A stretch of 23,048 nucleotides of DNA from positions 1-23,048 of the forward strand of contig CALGPA010000059.1 in the NCBI GenBank assembly GCA_937960795.1, in the 5' to 3' direction. The position numbers and the translations under genes are program-made. The notes under the pieces were generated by a model, which was given only the letters and a program-made list of their open reading frames with translations, was not told the origin of the DNA and did not search any database. How positions within the stretch are numbered: position 1 is the stretch's first letter; each line of letters begins with the position of its first letter. Source of the DNA: an uncultured bacterium (lineage in GTDB: Bacteria > Cloacimonadota > Cloacimonadia > Cloacimonadales > Cloacimonadaceae). This document shows positions 1-6,643 of the stretch, in pieces.

Positions 1-157
1 CTAAAATAGCGTGCCTACGGCACTCATTAGCCGCATAACTCATAACGCATAACCCGCAAATCCAGAACTCCAGAACTCCAGAACTCCAGATCTCCAGCAC
101 ACCAACACTCCAAAACTCTAGCACTTCCGAACTCCAGCACTCCAGCACCCTAATTTT
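1..157. repeat. Non-coding left end with short tandem arrays
   Basis: No gene is visible here. A small inverted repeat GTGCC-tac-GGCAC lies at 11-23. Loosely repeated cataact/cataacg units lie around 35-55. A clear 8-bp tandem array of tccagaac lies at 61-90, three full copies plus a partial one, followed by degenerate copies (ctccagcac and similar) to about 149. The base composition and repeat style are unlike the coding regions. It directly precedes the longer intergenic repeat at 158. I infer one compound intergenic repeat element rather than a gene remnant. Confidence 0.75.
61..90. repeat. 8-bp tandem repeat (tccagaac)n
   Basis: Three perfect copies of tccagaac and a partial fourth (tccaga) run at 61-90. 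Degenerate relatives such as gaactccag and gcactccag continue to about 149. No ORF or promoter is associated with it. Confidence 0.85.
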
Positions 158-199
158 ACATCGTAAATCGTAGATTGTAGATTCGATTTGCCGCGCCAA

Positions 200-227
200 C
201 TACGAACTAAGAACTACGAACTAAGAA
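200..227 (+). repeat. Heptamer array, 4 copies (ctacgaa/ctaagaa)
   Basis: Four 7-bp units alternate as ctacgaa, ctaagaa, ctacgaa, ctaagaa. The array lies inside the left copy of the long repeat. The matching array in the right copy has five units in a different order, so copy number and unit order vary between copies. Confidence 0.85.
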
Positions 228-260
228 CTCTCTAAGTCCTTATTTTCTCACCACTTGCTC

Positions 261-290
261 ACTCGACCGGTGAGCGACCGGTGAGGGAGG
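261..290. repeat. Doubled ACCGGT palindrome within the long repeat
   Basis: The unit cgaccggtgag occurs twice back to back. Each unit holds the self-complementary hexamer ACCGGT, so the two can also pair with each other as a 6-bp stem with a 5-nt gagcg loop. The same doubled motif is kept without change in the right copy (22910-22933), in a repeat that otherwise varies. Confidence 0.7.
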
Positions 291-359
291 CTTGAGCGCG
301 CCATATTTTTCAAGCACTTACGCGCCTGAAAATCCTATCACCAACGTAGGTTCTGATCT

Positions 360-376
360 TAACATTTATAATGTTA
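360..376. repeat. Perfect AT-rich inverted repeat
   Basis: TAACATT and AATGTTA form a 7-bp perfect stem with a 3-nt loop. There is no adjacent T tract and no nearby gene start. It may be a protein-binding site or chance in AT-rich sequence. Confidence 0.4.
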
Positions 377-514
377 TTGATGCAAAATCGTGTTATTGAG
401 AGGACGTTTGGGAAGGATTGTCCCAATGACGAAGTGCTATCTGGAACATGGTCCGGATCCGGGCGTGGAGATCCGCTCAGCATAAATGCTTTCATATGGA
501 AAATCACCGATTTA

Positions 515-542
515 TATTGACACAAAAATGACAGTGTAAAAT
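515..542 (+). promoter_or_regulatory. Putative promoter of tRNA-Ala
   Basis: TTGACA at 517-522 lies upstream of TAAAAT at 537-542. That spacing of 14 is short. Shifting the -35 box to TATTGA (515-520) gives 16. The -10 box would place the transcript start close to the mature tRNA 5' end at 555, as is usual for tRNA genes. Confidence 0.45.
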
Positions 543-554
543 CGTAGCTGAAGT

Positions 555-630
555 GGGGCTATAGCTCAGTTGGTAGAGCGAATGGTTCGCAATCATTAGG
601 TCAGGGGTTCGACTCCCCTTAGCTCCACCA
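555..630 (+). tRNA. tRNA-Ala (anticodon CGC)
   Basis: A full cloverleaf can be folded by eye. The acceptor stem is GGGGCTA/TAGCTCC, the D arm GCTC...GAGC, and the anticodon stem AATGG/TCATT with loop TTCGCAA. The T arm is AGGGG-TTCGACT-CCCCT, and CCA is encoded. The loop places CGC at 34-36, which reads the alanine codon GCG. The third acceptor pair is G-U (G3:U70), the classic alanine identity element, which confirms the assignment independently. The discriminator base is A. It is a single gene with a promoter-like sequence just upstream and a hairpin terminator about 80 bp downstream. Confidence 0.96.
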
Positions 631-710
631 TTATTTACAAGGACTTAGCAGATATCACATGGGGACAAAGGGAGCTAAGTTACAAATGAGTGACAAATTA
701 CCGAATAAAA

Positions 711-737
711 AAAAGCCCGGCTAGATACCGGGCTTTT
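711..737. terminator. Bidirectional rho-independent terminator
   Basis: A perfect 10-bp stem AAAAGCCCGG (711-720) and CCGGGCTTTT (728-737) closes a 7-nt loop. On the minus strand the stem is followed by an uninterrupted T run (complement of 707-714), about 40 nt after the valS stop. On the plus strand a shorter T-rich tail follows and would end the tRNA transcript. It sits between two convergent units and probably serves both. Confidence 0.85.
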
Positions 738-778
738 GCTTTGGAATTAATAATCTTCAACGAAGAATCCGTATCACA

Positions 779-3421
779 CTATAGATCGGCGATCTGAGCG
801 CGGAGCATTTCCGCTTTGAGATTCACCTCTTTCTCTTTTTCTTTTTCTTTTTCCACCACTTCTGCTTTGGCATTTTGCAGGAAGTTTTGGTTTTGCAGCT
901 TACGGCTGATACCGGCAAGTTCTTTCTCGATCTTTTCCAACTGCTTTTGCAGGCGGGCTTTTTCCTGTTCAGGATCGATCAAGCCTGCCAGAGGGATGAA
1001 GATTTCGAGATTTCGCACCACCGCGCTGACAGCCGGCTTGGGCTTGGTCACATCAGCGCCGCAGCTTATCTCTTCCACCTTTGCCAATCGGTCCAGATAT
1101 CCTTGATAGTCTTCAAAGAGCTTATTTTGCGATGTATCAGCTGTGCGCACCACGATCTTTGCCGTCTTAGACGGGGGGATATTGAGCTGTTTGCGTAGAT
1201 TTCTGATGGCGGTGATGCTCTCTTGCATGAGCCGCATCTCATCGTCAATCTTGGGATCAATAAGGTGCTCATCGGCTGTGGGGAAGCTCGCGATGATCAG
1301 TGCTTCTTCCGGCATTGGGAAGATCTCCTTGATCTTTTGCCAGATCTCTTCTGAGATAAAGGGCATGATCGGGTGCAGGAGTCTCATCCCGGCTTGCATC
1401 ACATCCAGGAGCACATACTTGGCTGTGAGCTTGCCCTCTATGGGGGCGTCATCTTTGAGGCGGTCTTTGCTCAGCTCGATATACCAGCTGCAATATTCAT
1501 CCCAGAGAAACTGGAAAACGCATTGCGCGGCGTCATTGAGGCGCAGGTTTTGATAGTGCTCAGAGGCTTCCCGGCTCACTTCTTGGAGGCGGGAGATGAT
1601 CCAGCGATCAGCCAGCTCCAGTTGCAGATCTTCCTTGGCAGGCAAGCCTTCGATGGATTCCACATTCATCATGATAAAGCGGTAGGCATTCCAGATCTTA
1701 TTGGCAAAATTGCGTCCTCCTTCGAGGATATTGTCGCTATATGCCACGTCCGCGCCCTTGGGGGTATTGAAGATCATCGAAAATCTCAGAGCGTCCGCAC
1801 CCACATGATTGATAATATCAATTGGATCCGGTGAATTGCCCAGGGATTTGCTCATCTTGCGACCGATCTCATCGCGCACAATGCCGTGCAGGAGCACAGT
1901 GTCAAAGGGGATCATCTTCTTGAAATGAAGCGTGCTCATGATCATGCGAGCCACCCAGAGATAGATGATCTCCGGAGCGGTGATCAGCACTTGAGTGGGC
2001 AAAAAGCGCTGAAGATCTTCTGTTTCATCCGGCCAACCCATCGTGGAGAAGGGCCAGAGCCAGCTGGAAAACCAGGTATCCAGAACGTCTTCATCTTGGC
2101 GTAGCTTTGTTGATGAGCATTTACTGCAAATCTCAGGCTGTTCTTTGGCGACCATCATCTCGCCGCAATCCTCACAATAGAAAGCGGGAATGCGATGTCC
2201 CCACCAGATCTGACGGGAGATGCACCAATCCCGGATATTGTTCATCCAGTGCATATAGACCTTGGTCCAGCGCTCAGGCTGGAAACGGATCTCGCCGGAA
2301 TCGACCTTGGCGATAGCTTCGCGAGCCAGCGGCTCCATCTTCACAAACCATTGATCTGAGAGATAGGGCTCGATCACGGTGTCACACCTATAGCAGTGTC
2401 CCACAGCGTGTTCGTGATCTTCAGTGTCTGCCAGGAGCCCCTGCTCTTGCAGCATAGTCAGGACTTTTTTGCGGGCTTCATAGCGATCCAGCCCGGCGAA
2501 TTCTTCCCCGGCTTCTTCGTTCATGACGCCGTGTTCGTCAATCACCAAGAGCTGAGCCAGGTCGTGGCGTCTGCCGATTTCGAAGTCATTGGGATCGTGG
2601 GCGGGAGTCACTTTTACACAGCCGGTGCCAAAATCTTTGTCCACATAGTCATCCGCGATCACGGGGATTTTGCGCCCGGTGAGCGGGAGTATGAGATCCT
2701 TGCCGACAAGATCTTGATAGCGTTTGTCGGAGGGATTGACGGCTACTGCCACGTCTCCGAGCATGGTTTCAGGGCGAGTGGTGGCAACGGTCACGCGGCC
2801 TTCACCATCGGAATAGGGATAGTGGATATGCCAGAGCTTGCCTTTTTCGTCGCTGTGTTCCACTTCGTCATTTGCCAATGCGGTGACGCAACGCGGGCAC
2901 CAATTTATGATGTATTTTCCTTTGTAGATGAGACCATCTTCATAGAGGCTGACAAAGACCTCTTTCACGGCGCGAGAGAGCATCTCGTCCATGGTAAAAC
3001 GCTGGCGCGACCAATCGCAGGATGCGCCCAAGAGCTTGAGCTGATCGATGATGATGCCGCCTTTTTCGTGTTTCCACTCCCAGATCTTTTCCACGAGCGC
3101 TTCGCGTCCGATCTGATGGCGGGTCTTGCCTTCTTTGGCAAGCTGTTTTTCGACCATGTTTTGGGTGGCGATTCCGGCATGATCAACCCCCGGAAGCCAG
3201 AGGGTGGGACGGCCTTGCATGCGCCTAAACCGGACTACGACATCTTGAAGGGTGTTGTTTAACACGTGTCCCATATGCAGGATTCCAGTCACATTGGGTG
3301 GAGGGATCAGGATCGTGAAGGCTTCGCCTTCGCCACGAGGGGCAAAATAGCCCTTCTCATCCCAGTGCTGATACCATTTTTTCTCAATTTCCTGTGGTGA
3401 ATAGCTTTTACTGATGTCCAT
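779..3421 (-). CDS. valS: Valyl-tRNA synthetase
   Basis: This enzyme charges tRNA-Val with valine in the cytoplasm. The protein has 880 residues, normal for bacterial ValRS. It shows the class I signatures HMGH (about residues 49-52) and KMSKS (about 522-526). The editing insert lies between them, with Cys pairs such as WCPRC and a CEDC...CSKC zinc-knuckle insertion near residues 413-431. The C-terminal tRNA-binding coiled coil starts around LIDPEQEKARLQKQLE and includes a KEKEKEKE run encoded by a short TTTTTC microsatellite. The ATG at 3421 was chosen because AAGGAAAA lies just upstream and the family N-terminus (ISKSYSPQEIEKKWYQHW) begins there. The frame stays open 36 codons further, but that extension looks like leader. 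A TTGACA-like -35 box (3503-3508) lies upstream without a clear -10. No T-box leader is evident. Confidence 0.97.
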   Translation of the reverse strand: MDISKSYSPQEIEKKWYQHWDEKGYFAPRGEGEAFTILIPPPNVTGILHMGHVLNNTLQDVVVRFRRMQGRPTLWLPGVDHAGIATQNMVEKQLAKEGKTRHQIGREALVEKIWEWKHEKGGIIIDQLKLLGASCDWSRQRFTMDEMLSRAVKEVFVSLYEDGLIYKGKYIINWCPRCVTALANDEVEHSDEKGKLWHIHYPYSDGEGRVTVATTRPETMLGDVAVAVNPSDKRYQDLVGKDLILPLTGRKIPVIADDYVDKDFGTGCVKVTPAHDPNDFEIGRRHDLAQLLVIDEHGVMNEEAGEEFAGLDRYEARKKVLTMLQEQGLLADTEDHEHAVGHCYRCDTVIEPYLSDQWFVKMEPLAREAIAKVDSGEIRFQPERWTKVYMHWMNNIRDWCISRQIWWGHRIPAFYCEDCGEMMVAKEQPEICSKCSSTKLRQDEDVLDTWFSSWLWPFSTMGWPDETEDLQRFLPTQVLITAPEIIYLWVARMIMSTLHFKKMIPFDTVLLHGIVRDEIGRKMSKSLGNSPDPIDIINHVGADALRFSMIFNTPKGADVAYSDNILEGGRNFANKIWNAYRFIMMNVESIEGLPAKEDLQLELADRWIISRLQEVSREASEHYQNLRLNDAAQCVFQFLWDEYCSWYIELSKDRLKDDAPIEGKLTAKYVLLDVMQAGMRLLHPIMPFISEEIWQKIKEIFPMPEEALIIASFPTADEHLIDPKIDDEMRLMQESITAIRNLRKQLNIPPSKTAKIVVRTADTSQNKLFEDYQGYLDRLAKVEEISCGADVTKPKPAVSAVVRNLEIFIPLAGLIDPEQEKARLQKQLEKIEKELAGISRKLQNQNFLQNAKAEVVEKEKEKEKEVNLKAEMLRAQIADL
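829..852. repeat. Short hexamer microsatellite inside valS
   Basis: The plus strand reads as TTTTTC repeated three times with flanking imperfect units. It encodes the Lys-Glu run in the ValRS C-terminal coiled coil. Six-base units keep the frame, so length changes would be tolerated. Confidence 0.6.
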
Positions 3422-3527
3422 TGTATTTTCCTTCTTTGTGTCGTTTCTTGCCTGAAGCGCATATCTCTCAAGCAGATACCACTTCAGATAGGGGCGAAAT
3501 TCTGTCAATGGCTTTTTGCCCGGGCAC

Positions 3528-3554
3528 AAAAAACCGGGGGCTTCTCACCCCCGG
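3528..3554 (-). terminator. Rho-independent terminator of the serpin gene
   Basis: CCGGGGG (3534-3540) and CCCCCGG (3548-3554) form a perfect GC-rich 7-bp stem with a 7-nt loop. On the minus strand the hairpin is followed by six T's (complement of 3528-3533). It lies 15 nt after the serpin stop codon and upstream of valS, so it separates the yifB-serpin transcript from valS. Confidence 0.85.
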
Positions 3555-3569
3555 AAATGACTGCTCTGT

Positions 3570-4898
3570 TTAGTCGGCGGGAGCAGGCTCGATGAGCTTG
3601 CCCATGAAAAGGATCTGCCGGCTGGGGCGGTGGATGATCATTAAGACGAATGCTCTATCCGCACGGAATACGGGGATCTCGGATGGTGGCTGGAAGCTGG
3701 TGACCGCAAAGGATACATCCGTGGCAGCGGCAGCTTCACTGCCCTCTTCTTTGACTTCCAAAAAGGCTTTGTGCGAGATGGAGGAGATATAGAGATTGCG
3801 TGCCTTATCCACGCTCATGATTCCAGAGAAATCCGCCAGATCGGGATCAAAGGCGCTGCGCATGCCCAGGCTTTGGAAGCTGTCTCCGAGCGCATCGAGG
3901 CTTTCTTCCATCCTGAATCGAGGGATAAAGACACGGGTTTCTTGGATCTTCAAAGCATCCATGAGCTTATCAAAGAGCTCTTCATCCAGCTCTTTTTCAA
4001 GAGTTTCCATCCTCTCGGGCAGGATCATTACCATGCTCATATCTTCGGCTGCATAGGGCATTTCGAGGATCTCATAGCCGGGGATCTTGCCATAGCCAAA
4101 TCTGGCCTTTTGATGCATCATGTCGATCATCATGGTCTTCTGACGATTCGGATCCAGGTAGAATCTGTCTTCACGAGTATCTTTTGGGGAAAACTTTTGT
4201 AGCCAATCTGCCTTGAAATAGACGGCATTTATGAGCACGATACCGTCGCCGATCTTCTCGAGCTTGGCTTTTGTCATCATGTCCCGAATGCGATCATTGG
4301 TGGCTTTAGAGACAAATTCATTGATGAAGTCGCTGCTCTCTTGCGCTTTGCTAAAATCCAGGTTAAAGAGTTCTGCGGCAAAGGATTCTCTGAGCAGATT
4401 GATGTATCCCCTCTTGAGATACGGTGCATTGGGCGCGGCAGAAAAGATGGCATTTGCCACATTGAGCTCGAGCGGATTCTTCTCGGCATAGGACAGTAGG
4501 TCAGCTTGGTTTTTGCCCAATATCCGGTGCTGATCATCCGGGCTTTGGCTATAGCCCATCACTTCGGCTATTTCATCAGCAGTGGCACCTTTGGCTCCGC
4601 TATAGGTCATGCCCAAGGCGGCATTGATGCTATATGGAGAAAAGAAGATGTTCCCCGGCTTATGATTTAGCTCCCGAAAGAGCTTGAAGCTGAAATGATT
4701 GCTCTGCGTGGCGGCGTAATCACCGACTTCTGCGGCGGCAGCTTGGGCGGAAGTGAGTCCTGAGCCCGCTGAAGGGGTTTGGGCTGTAGCATCTTCCATT
4801 TGGGGGCTATCGATAGGGGATTCAGCTTTGTTTTTACTGCAGGCTGACACAAAAATGATCAGCGCTATGATGGCAGATATGAAGATTATCCTAGGCAT
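3570..4898 (-). CDS. Serpin-family protease inhibitor, predicted lipoprotein
   Basis: Serpins trap serine or papain-like cysteine proteases by inserting a cleaved reactive loop into a beta sheet. The product has 442 residues. It begins with a hydrophobic segment ending in the lipobox VSAC (Cys20), so it is probably an outer-membrane or periplasmic lipoprotein. A linker rich in Ser, Pro and Ala precedes the serpin fold (about 70-438). The hinge GSEAAAAT starting at residue 386 matches the inhibitory consensus, with small residues at P12-P9. Counting from P15 puts Thr400-Ser401 at P1-P1'. The downstream motif FRADRAF matches the conserved breach-region strand. ATG 4898 is preceded by AGAGAGGA. 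An in-frame TTG 8 codons earlier overlaps the yifB stop and would spoil the signal peptide. It lies 14 nt after yifB, so the two genes are probably cotranscribed. The target protease is unknown. Confidence 0.93.
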   Translation of the reverse strand: MPRIIFISAIIALIIFVSACSKNKAESPIDSPQMEDATAQTPSAGSGLTSAQAAAAEVGDYAATQSNHFSFKLFRELNHKPGNIFFSPYSINAALGMTYSGAKGATADEIAEVMGYSQSPDDQHRILGKNQADLLSYAEKNPLELNVANAIFSAAPNAPYLKRGYINLLRESFAAELFNLDFSKAQESSDFINEFVSKATNDRIRDMMTKAKLEKIGDGIVLINAVYFKADWLQKFSPKDTREDRFYLDPNRQKTMMIDMMHQKARFGYGKIPGYEILEMPYAAEDMSMVMILPERMETLEKELDEELFDKLMDALKIQETRVFIPRFRMEESLDALGDSFQSLGMRSAFDPDLADFSGIMSVDKARNLYISSISHKAFLEVKEEGSEAAAATDVSFAVTSFQPPSEIPVFRADRAFVLMIIHRPSRQILFMGKLIEPAPAD

Positions 4899-4912
4899 TG
4901 TTCCTCTCTTTT

Positions 4913-6457
4913 TTATGTCCAATATTTTCTATCCAGACTGCGATACTGGATCGCCTCTGAGATGTGATCGCTATTAAGCTTTGACTCGCCTTCCAGATCC
5001 GCAATAGTGCGTGCGACCTTGAGGATGCGGTCAAAGACTCGGGCGGAATAGCCCAATCTGTCTATGGCATTCTGCATTAAGGCATGCGAGGGCTTGTCCA
5101 AAGTGCAATGTTCGCGCAGCATCTTGCTACTCATCTGGCTGTTGTTGAAGATCCCGCTTTGGGCAAAACGCCGGTGCTGGATCTCACGAGCGGCATTTAC
5201 CCTCTTTCGGATATCAGCTGATTTGTCGCCTGTCGGCAATGCAGCGAGATCGGCATATGCCACGGTGGGCACCTCCACATGGATGTCTATCCTATCCAAG
5301 AGCGGACCCGAGACCCGATTGCGATATCTGACAATGGAGCCGCTATCGCAGCTGCAACTGTGATTTGGTATCTTTGCCCCATAATAACCACAGGGACAGG
5401 GGTTCATGGAGGCGATCATCATGAATTCTGCCGGAAAACTGAGGCTGGTGGTGGCGCGGGCAATGGTGACCATCCCATCCTCCAAAGGCTGACGCAAGAC
5501 CTCCAGGACAGTGCGCTTAAACTCCGGCAACTCGTCCAGGAAGAGCACTCCGCGATGAGACAGGCTTACCTCTCCCGGCTTGGGAAAGGCTCCTCCTCCG
5601 ATCAGTGCTACATCGCTGATAGTGTGGTGCGGGGCTCGGAAGGCTCTGGTGGTCAGGATGCCATTCTTGAAGTCTTTGGAAAATCCCGCGACGGAATGGA
5701 TTTTGGTGGCCTCGAGGGCTTCGTCCAAGGTCAGCTCAGGCAGGATGGTGGGCACACGGCGGGCGAGCATGGTCTTGCCGCTGCCGGGAGGCCCGATCAT
5801 CAGGAGGTTGTGTCCGCCTGCCGCGGCTACTTCGAGCGCGCGCTTGACCTGATATTGCCCCTTCACATCGTGCATATCGACTGGGAAATCATTGAGCACG
5901 GAGAAGATCTTGTCACGATCCACCTTGGCGGGCTCGATGGTGGCCTCACCACGCATGTATTGCACGGTCTCCCAAAGGGATGTGACCGGGATCACGGTGA
6001 TGCCGTCGATGATGGCGGCTTCATCGGCATTTTCATGTGGGACAATGAGGGTCTCGACCCCGTCCCGCTTTGCAGCGATCGAGATCGGCAAGACCCCGTC
6101 CACGGCGCGAACATTGCCATCCAAAGAGAGCTCGCCCACGATGGCAATCTGTCGGAGCATGGGCTGCGGAACTTGGGCATTGTTCATCAAGATGGAGATG
6201 GCTATCGGCAGATCCAAGGATGACGAATCCTTTTTGATGTCTGCGGGGGCGAGATTGATCGTGTAGCGCCCTGTGGCATATGGAAGATCACTATTGCGAA
6301 GCGCGGCAAAGACGCGGTCTTTGCTCTCTTTCACGGAGTTTGATGGCATGCCTACGATATTTACATTGTGCTGCATCACTCCATCACGATCACATTCTAC
6401 GGAAATCTGCAAAGCGTCTATTCCCAAAGTGGTGTATGTGAGTGCGATTCCGACCAT
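4913..6457 (-). CDS. yifB: YifB/ComM-family Mg-chelatase-like AAA+ ATPase
   Basis: The protein has 514 residues, the usual size. An N-terminal S5-like ChlI domain (about 1-165) is followed by the AAA+ core with Walker A GPPGSGKT (222-229) and Walker B LFLDE (305-309). A cysteine motif NPCPCGYYG (352-360) with a following SCSC precedes the C-terminal ChlI_C helical domain. In naturally transformable Proteobacteria the ComM member of this family is a hexameric branch-migration helicase that aids integration of incoming DNA. The role here is inferred from family only. ATG 6457 was chosen because the family N-terminus (MVGIALTYTTLGIDA) starts there and AAAGGA lies upstream. The frame extends 46 codons further without family similarity. 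A possible -35 (TTGACT, complement of 6518-6523) lies in the divergent region shared with the C10 protease gene. The serpin gene follows closely downstream. Confidence 0.93.
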   Translation of the reverse strand: MVGIALTYTTLGIDALQISVECDRDGVMQHNVNIVGMPSNSVKESKDRVFAALRNSDLPYATGRYTINLAPADIKKDSSSLDLPIAISILMNNAQVPQPMLRQIAIVGELSLDGNVRAVDGVLPISIAAKRDGVETLIVPHENADEAAIIDGITVIPVTSLWETVQYMRGEATIEPAKVDRDKIFSVLNDFPVDMHDVKGQYQVKRALEVAAAGGHNLLMIGPPGSGKTMLARRVPTILPELTLDEALEATKIHSVAGFSKDFKNGILTTRAFRAPHHTISDVALIGGGAFPKPGEVSLSHRGVLFLDELPEFKRTVLEVLRQPLEDGMVTIARATTSLSFPAEFMMIASMNPCPCGYYGAKIPNHSCSCDSGSIVRYRNRVSGPLLDRIDIHVEVPTVAYADLAALPTGDKSADIRKRVNAAREIQHRRFAQSGIFNNSQMSSKMLREHCTLDKPSHALMQNAIDRLGYSARVFDRILKVARTIADLEGESKLNSDHISEAIQYRSLDRKYWT

Positions 6458-6643
6458 TAGATTATCCTTTTCGAGATCATTGTTGCTTTTTGGCAATTGA
6501 TTTGATCTTAAGCGGATAGTCAAGCTTTTTCTTGGGAGATCTGATCTGAGGCTTGACGAACGGGCTCTGCTGAGATAAAAAGCTTTGGATGGCATGATTC
6601 TTGCATCATCTGGGCATATAAATCGTTAGATAATGGAGGATTT
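6458..6643. promoter_or_regulatory. Divergent promoter region between yifB and the C10 protease gene
   Basis: This 186-bp region separates two divergent units. For the minus strand a TTGACT box (6518-6523) is visible without a strong -10. For the plus strand TTGACG (6553-6558) and an ATAAAA-like box (6575-6580) are spaced 16 bp. A strong Shine-Dalgarno GGAGG (6635-6639) precedes the ATG at 6644. The exact promoters are uncertain. Confidence 0.4.

Larger units (their letters stand above)
158..318 (+). repeat. Long dispersed repeat, left copy (161 bp)
   Basis: Read forward from acatcgta, this segment matches the reverse complement of 22878-23045 almost base for base. Shared landmarks in the same order are cgatttgccgcgccaa, a heptamer array, ctctctaagtccttatttt, a doubled cgaccggtgag, gggaggc, and a catattt/gcaagca end. 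The lengths differ by exactly one heptamer (161 against 168 bp). No coding potential or transposase is linked to it. It is probably a dispersed intergenic element. Whether the inverted pair is functional or only marks contig ends cannot be decided from this window. Confidence 0.85.
319..554. other. AT-rich non-coding stretch before the tRNA
   Basis: No convincing gene was found. The stretch contains a perfect 17-bp inverted repeat TAACATT-tat-AATGTTA at 360-376 and a 9-bp direct repeat tgttattga at 372-380 and 391-399. The right part (about 511-542) carries promoter-like boxes for the tRNA gene. A 71-codon open frame on the minus strand (310-525) has no recognisable domain or ribosome binding site and runs into the repeat. 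Confidence 0.6.

Noticed and set aside
158..318. CRISPR array or insertion-sequence terminal repeat
   Set aside because: Units are 7-11 bp without spacers, so it is not CRISPR. No transposase or target-site duplication accompanies either copy.
310..525. Possible small minus-strand gene (71 codons)
   Set aside because: It runs into the intergenic repeat, has no Shine-Dalgarno, no domain and unconvincing composition.
640..648. A short match (aaggacttag) between the tRNA downstream region and the long repeat
   Set aside because: Only ten bases match with no surrounding similarity, so chance is sufficient.
2396..3262. Long open frame antisense to valS (288 codons)
   Set aside because: It lies wholly within valS on the other strand, has no family motifs, and is explained by the codon use of valS.
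3422..3527. T-box leader upstream of valS
   Set aside because: No T-box core sequence or specifier stem is seen in the 100 bp before the gene, and the stretch is too short.
5279..6223. Long open frame antisense to yifB (314 codons)
   Set aside because: It overlaps the conserved ATPase domain of yifB on the opposite strand and lacks a ribosome binding site and any recognisable domain.
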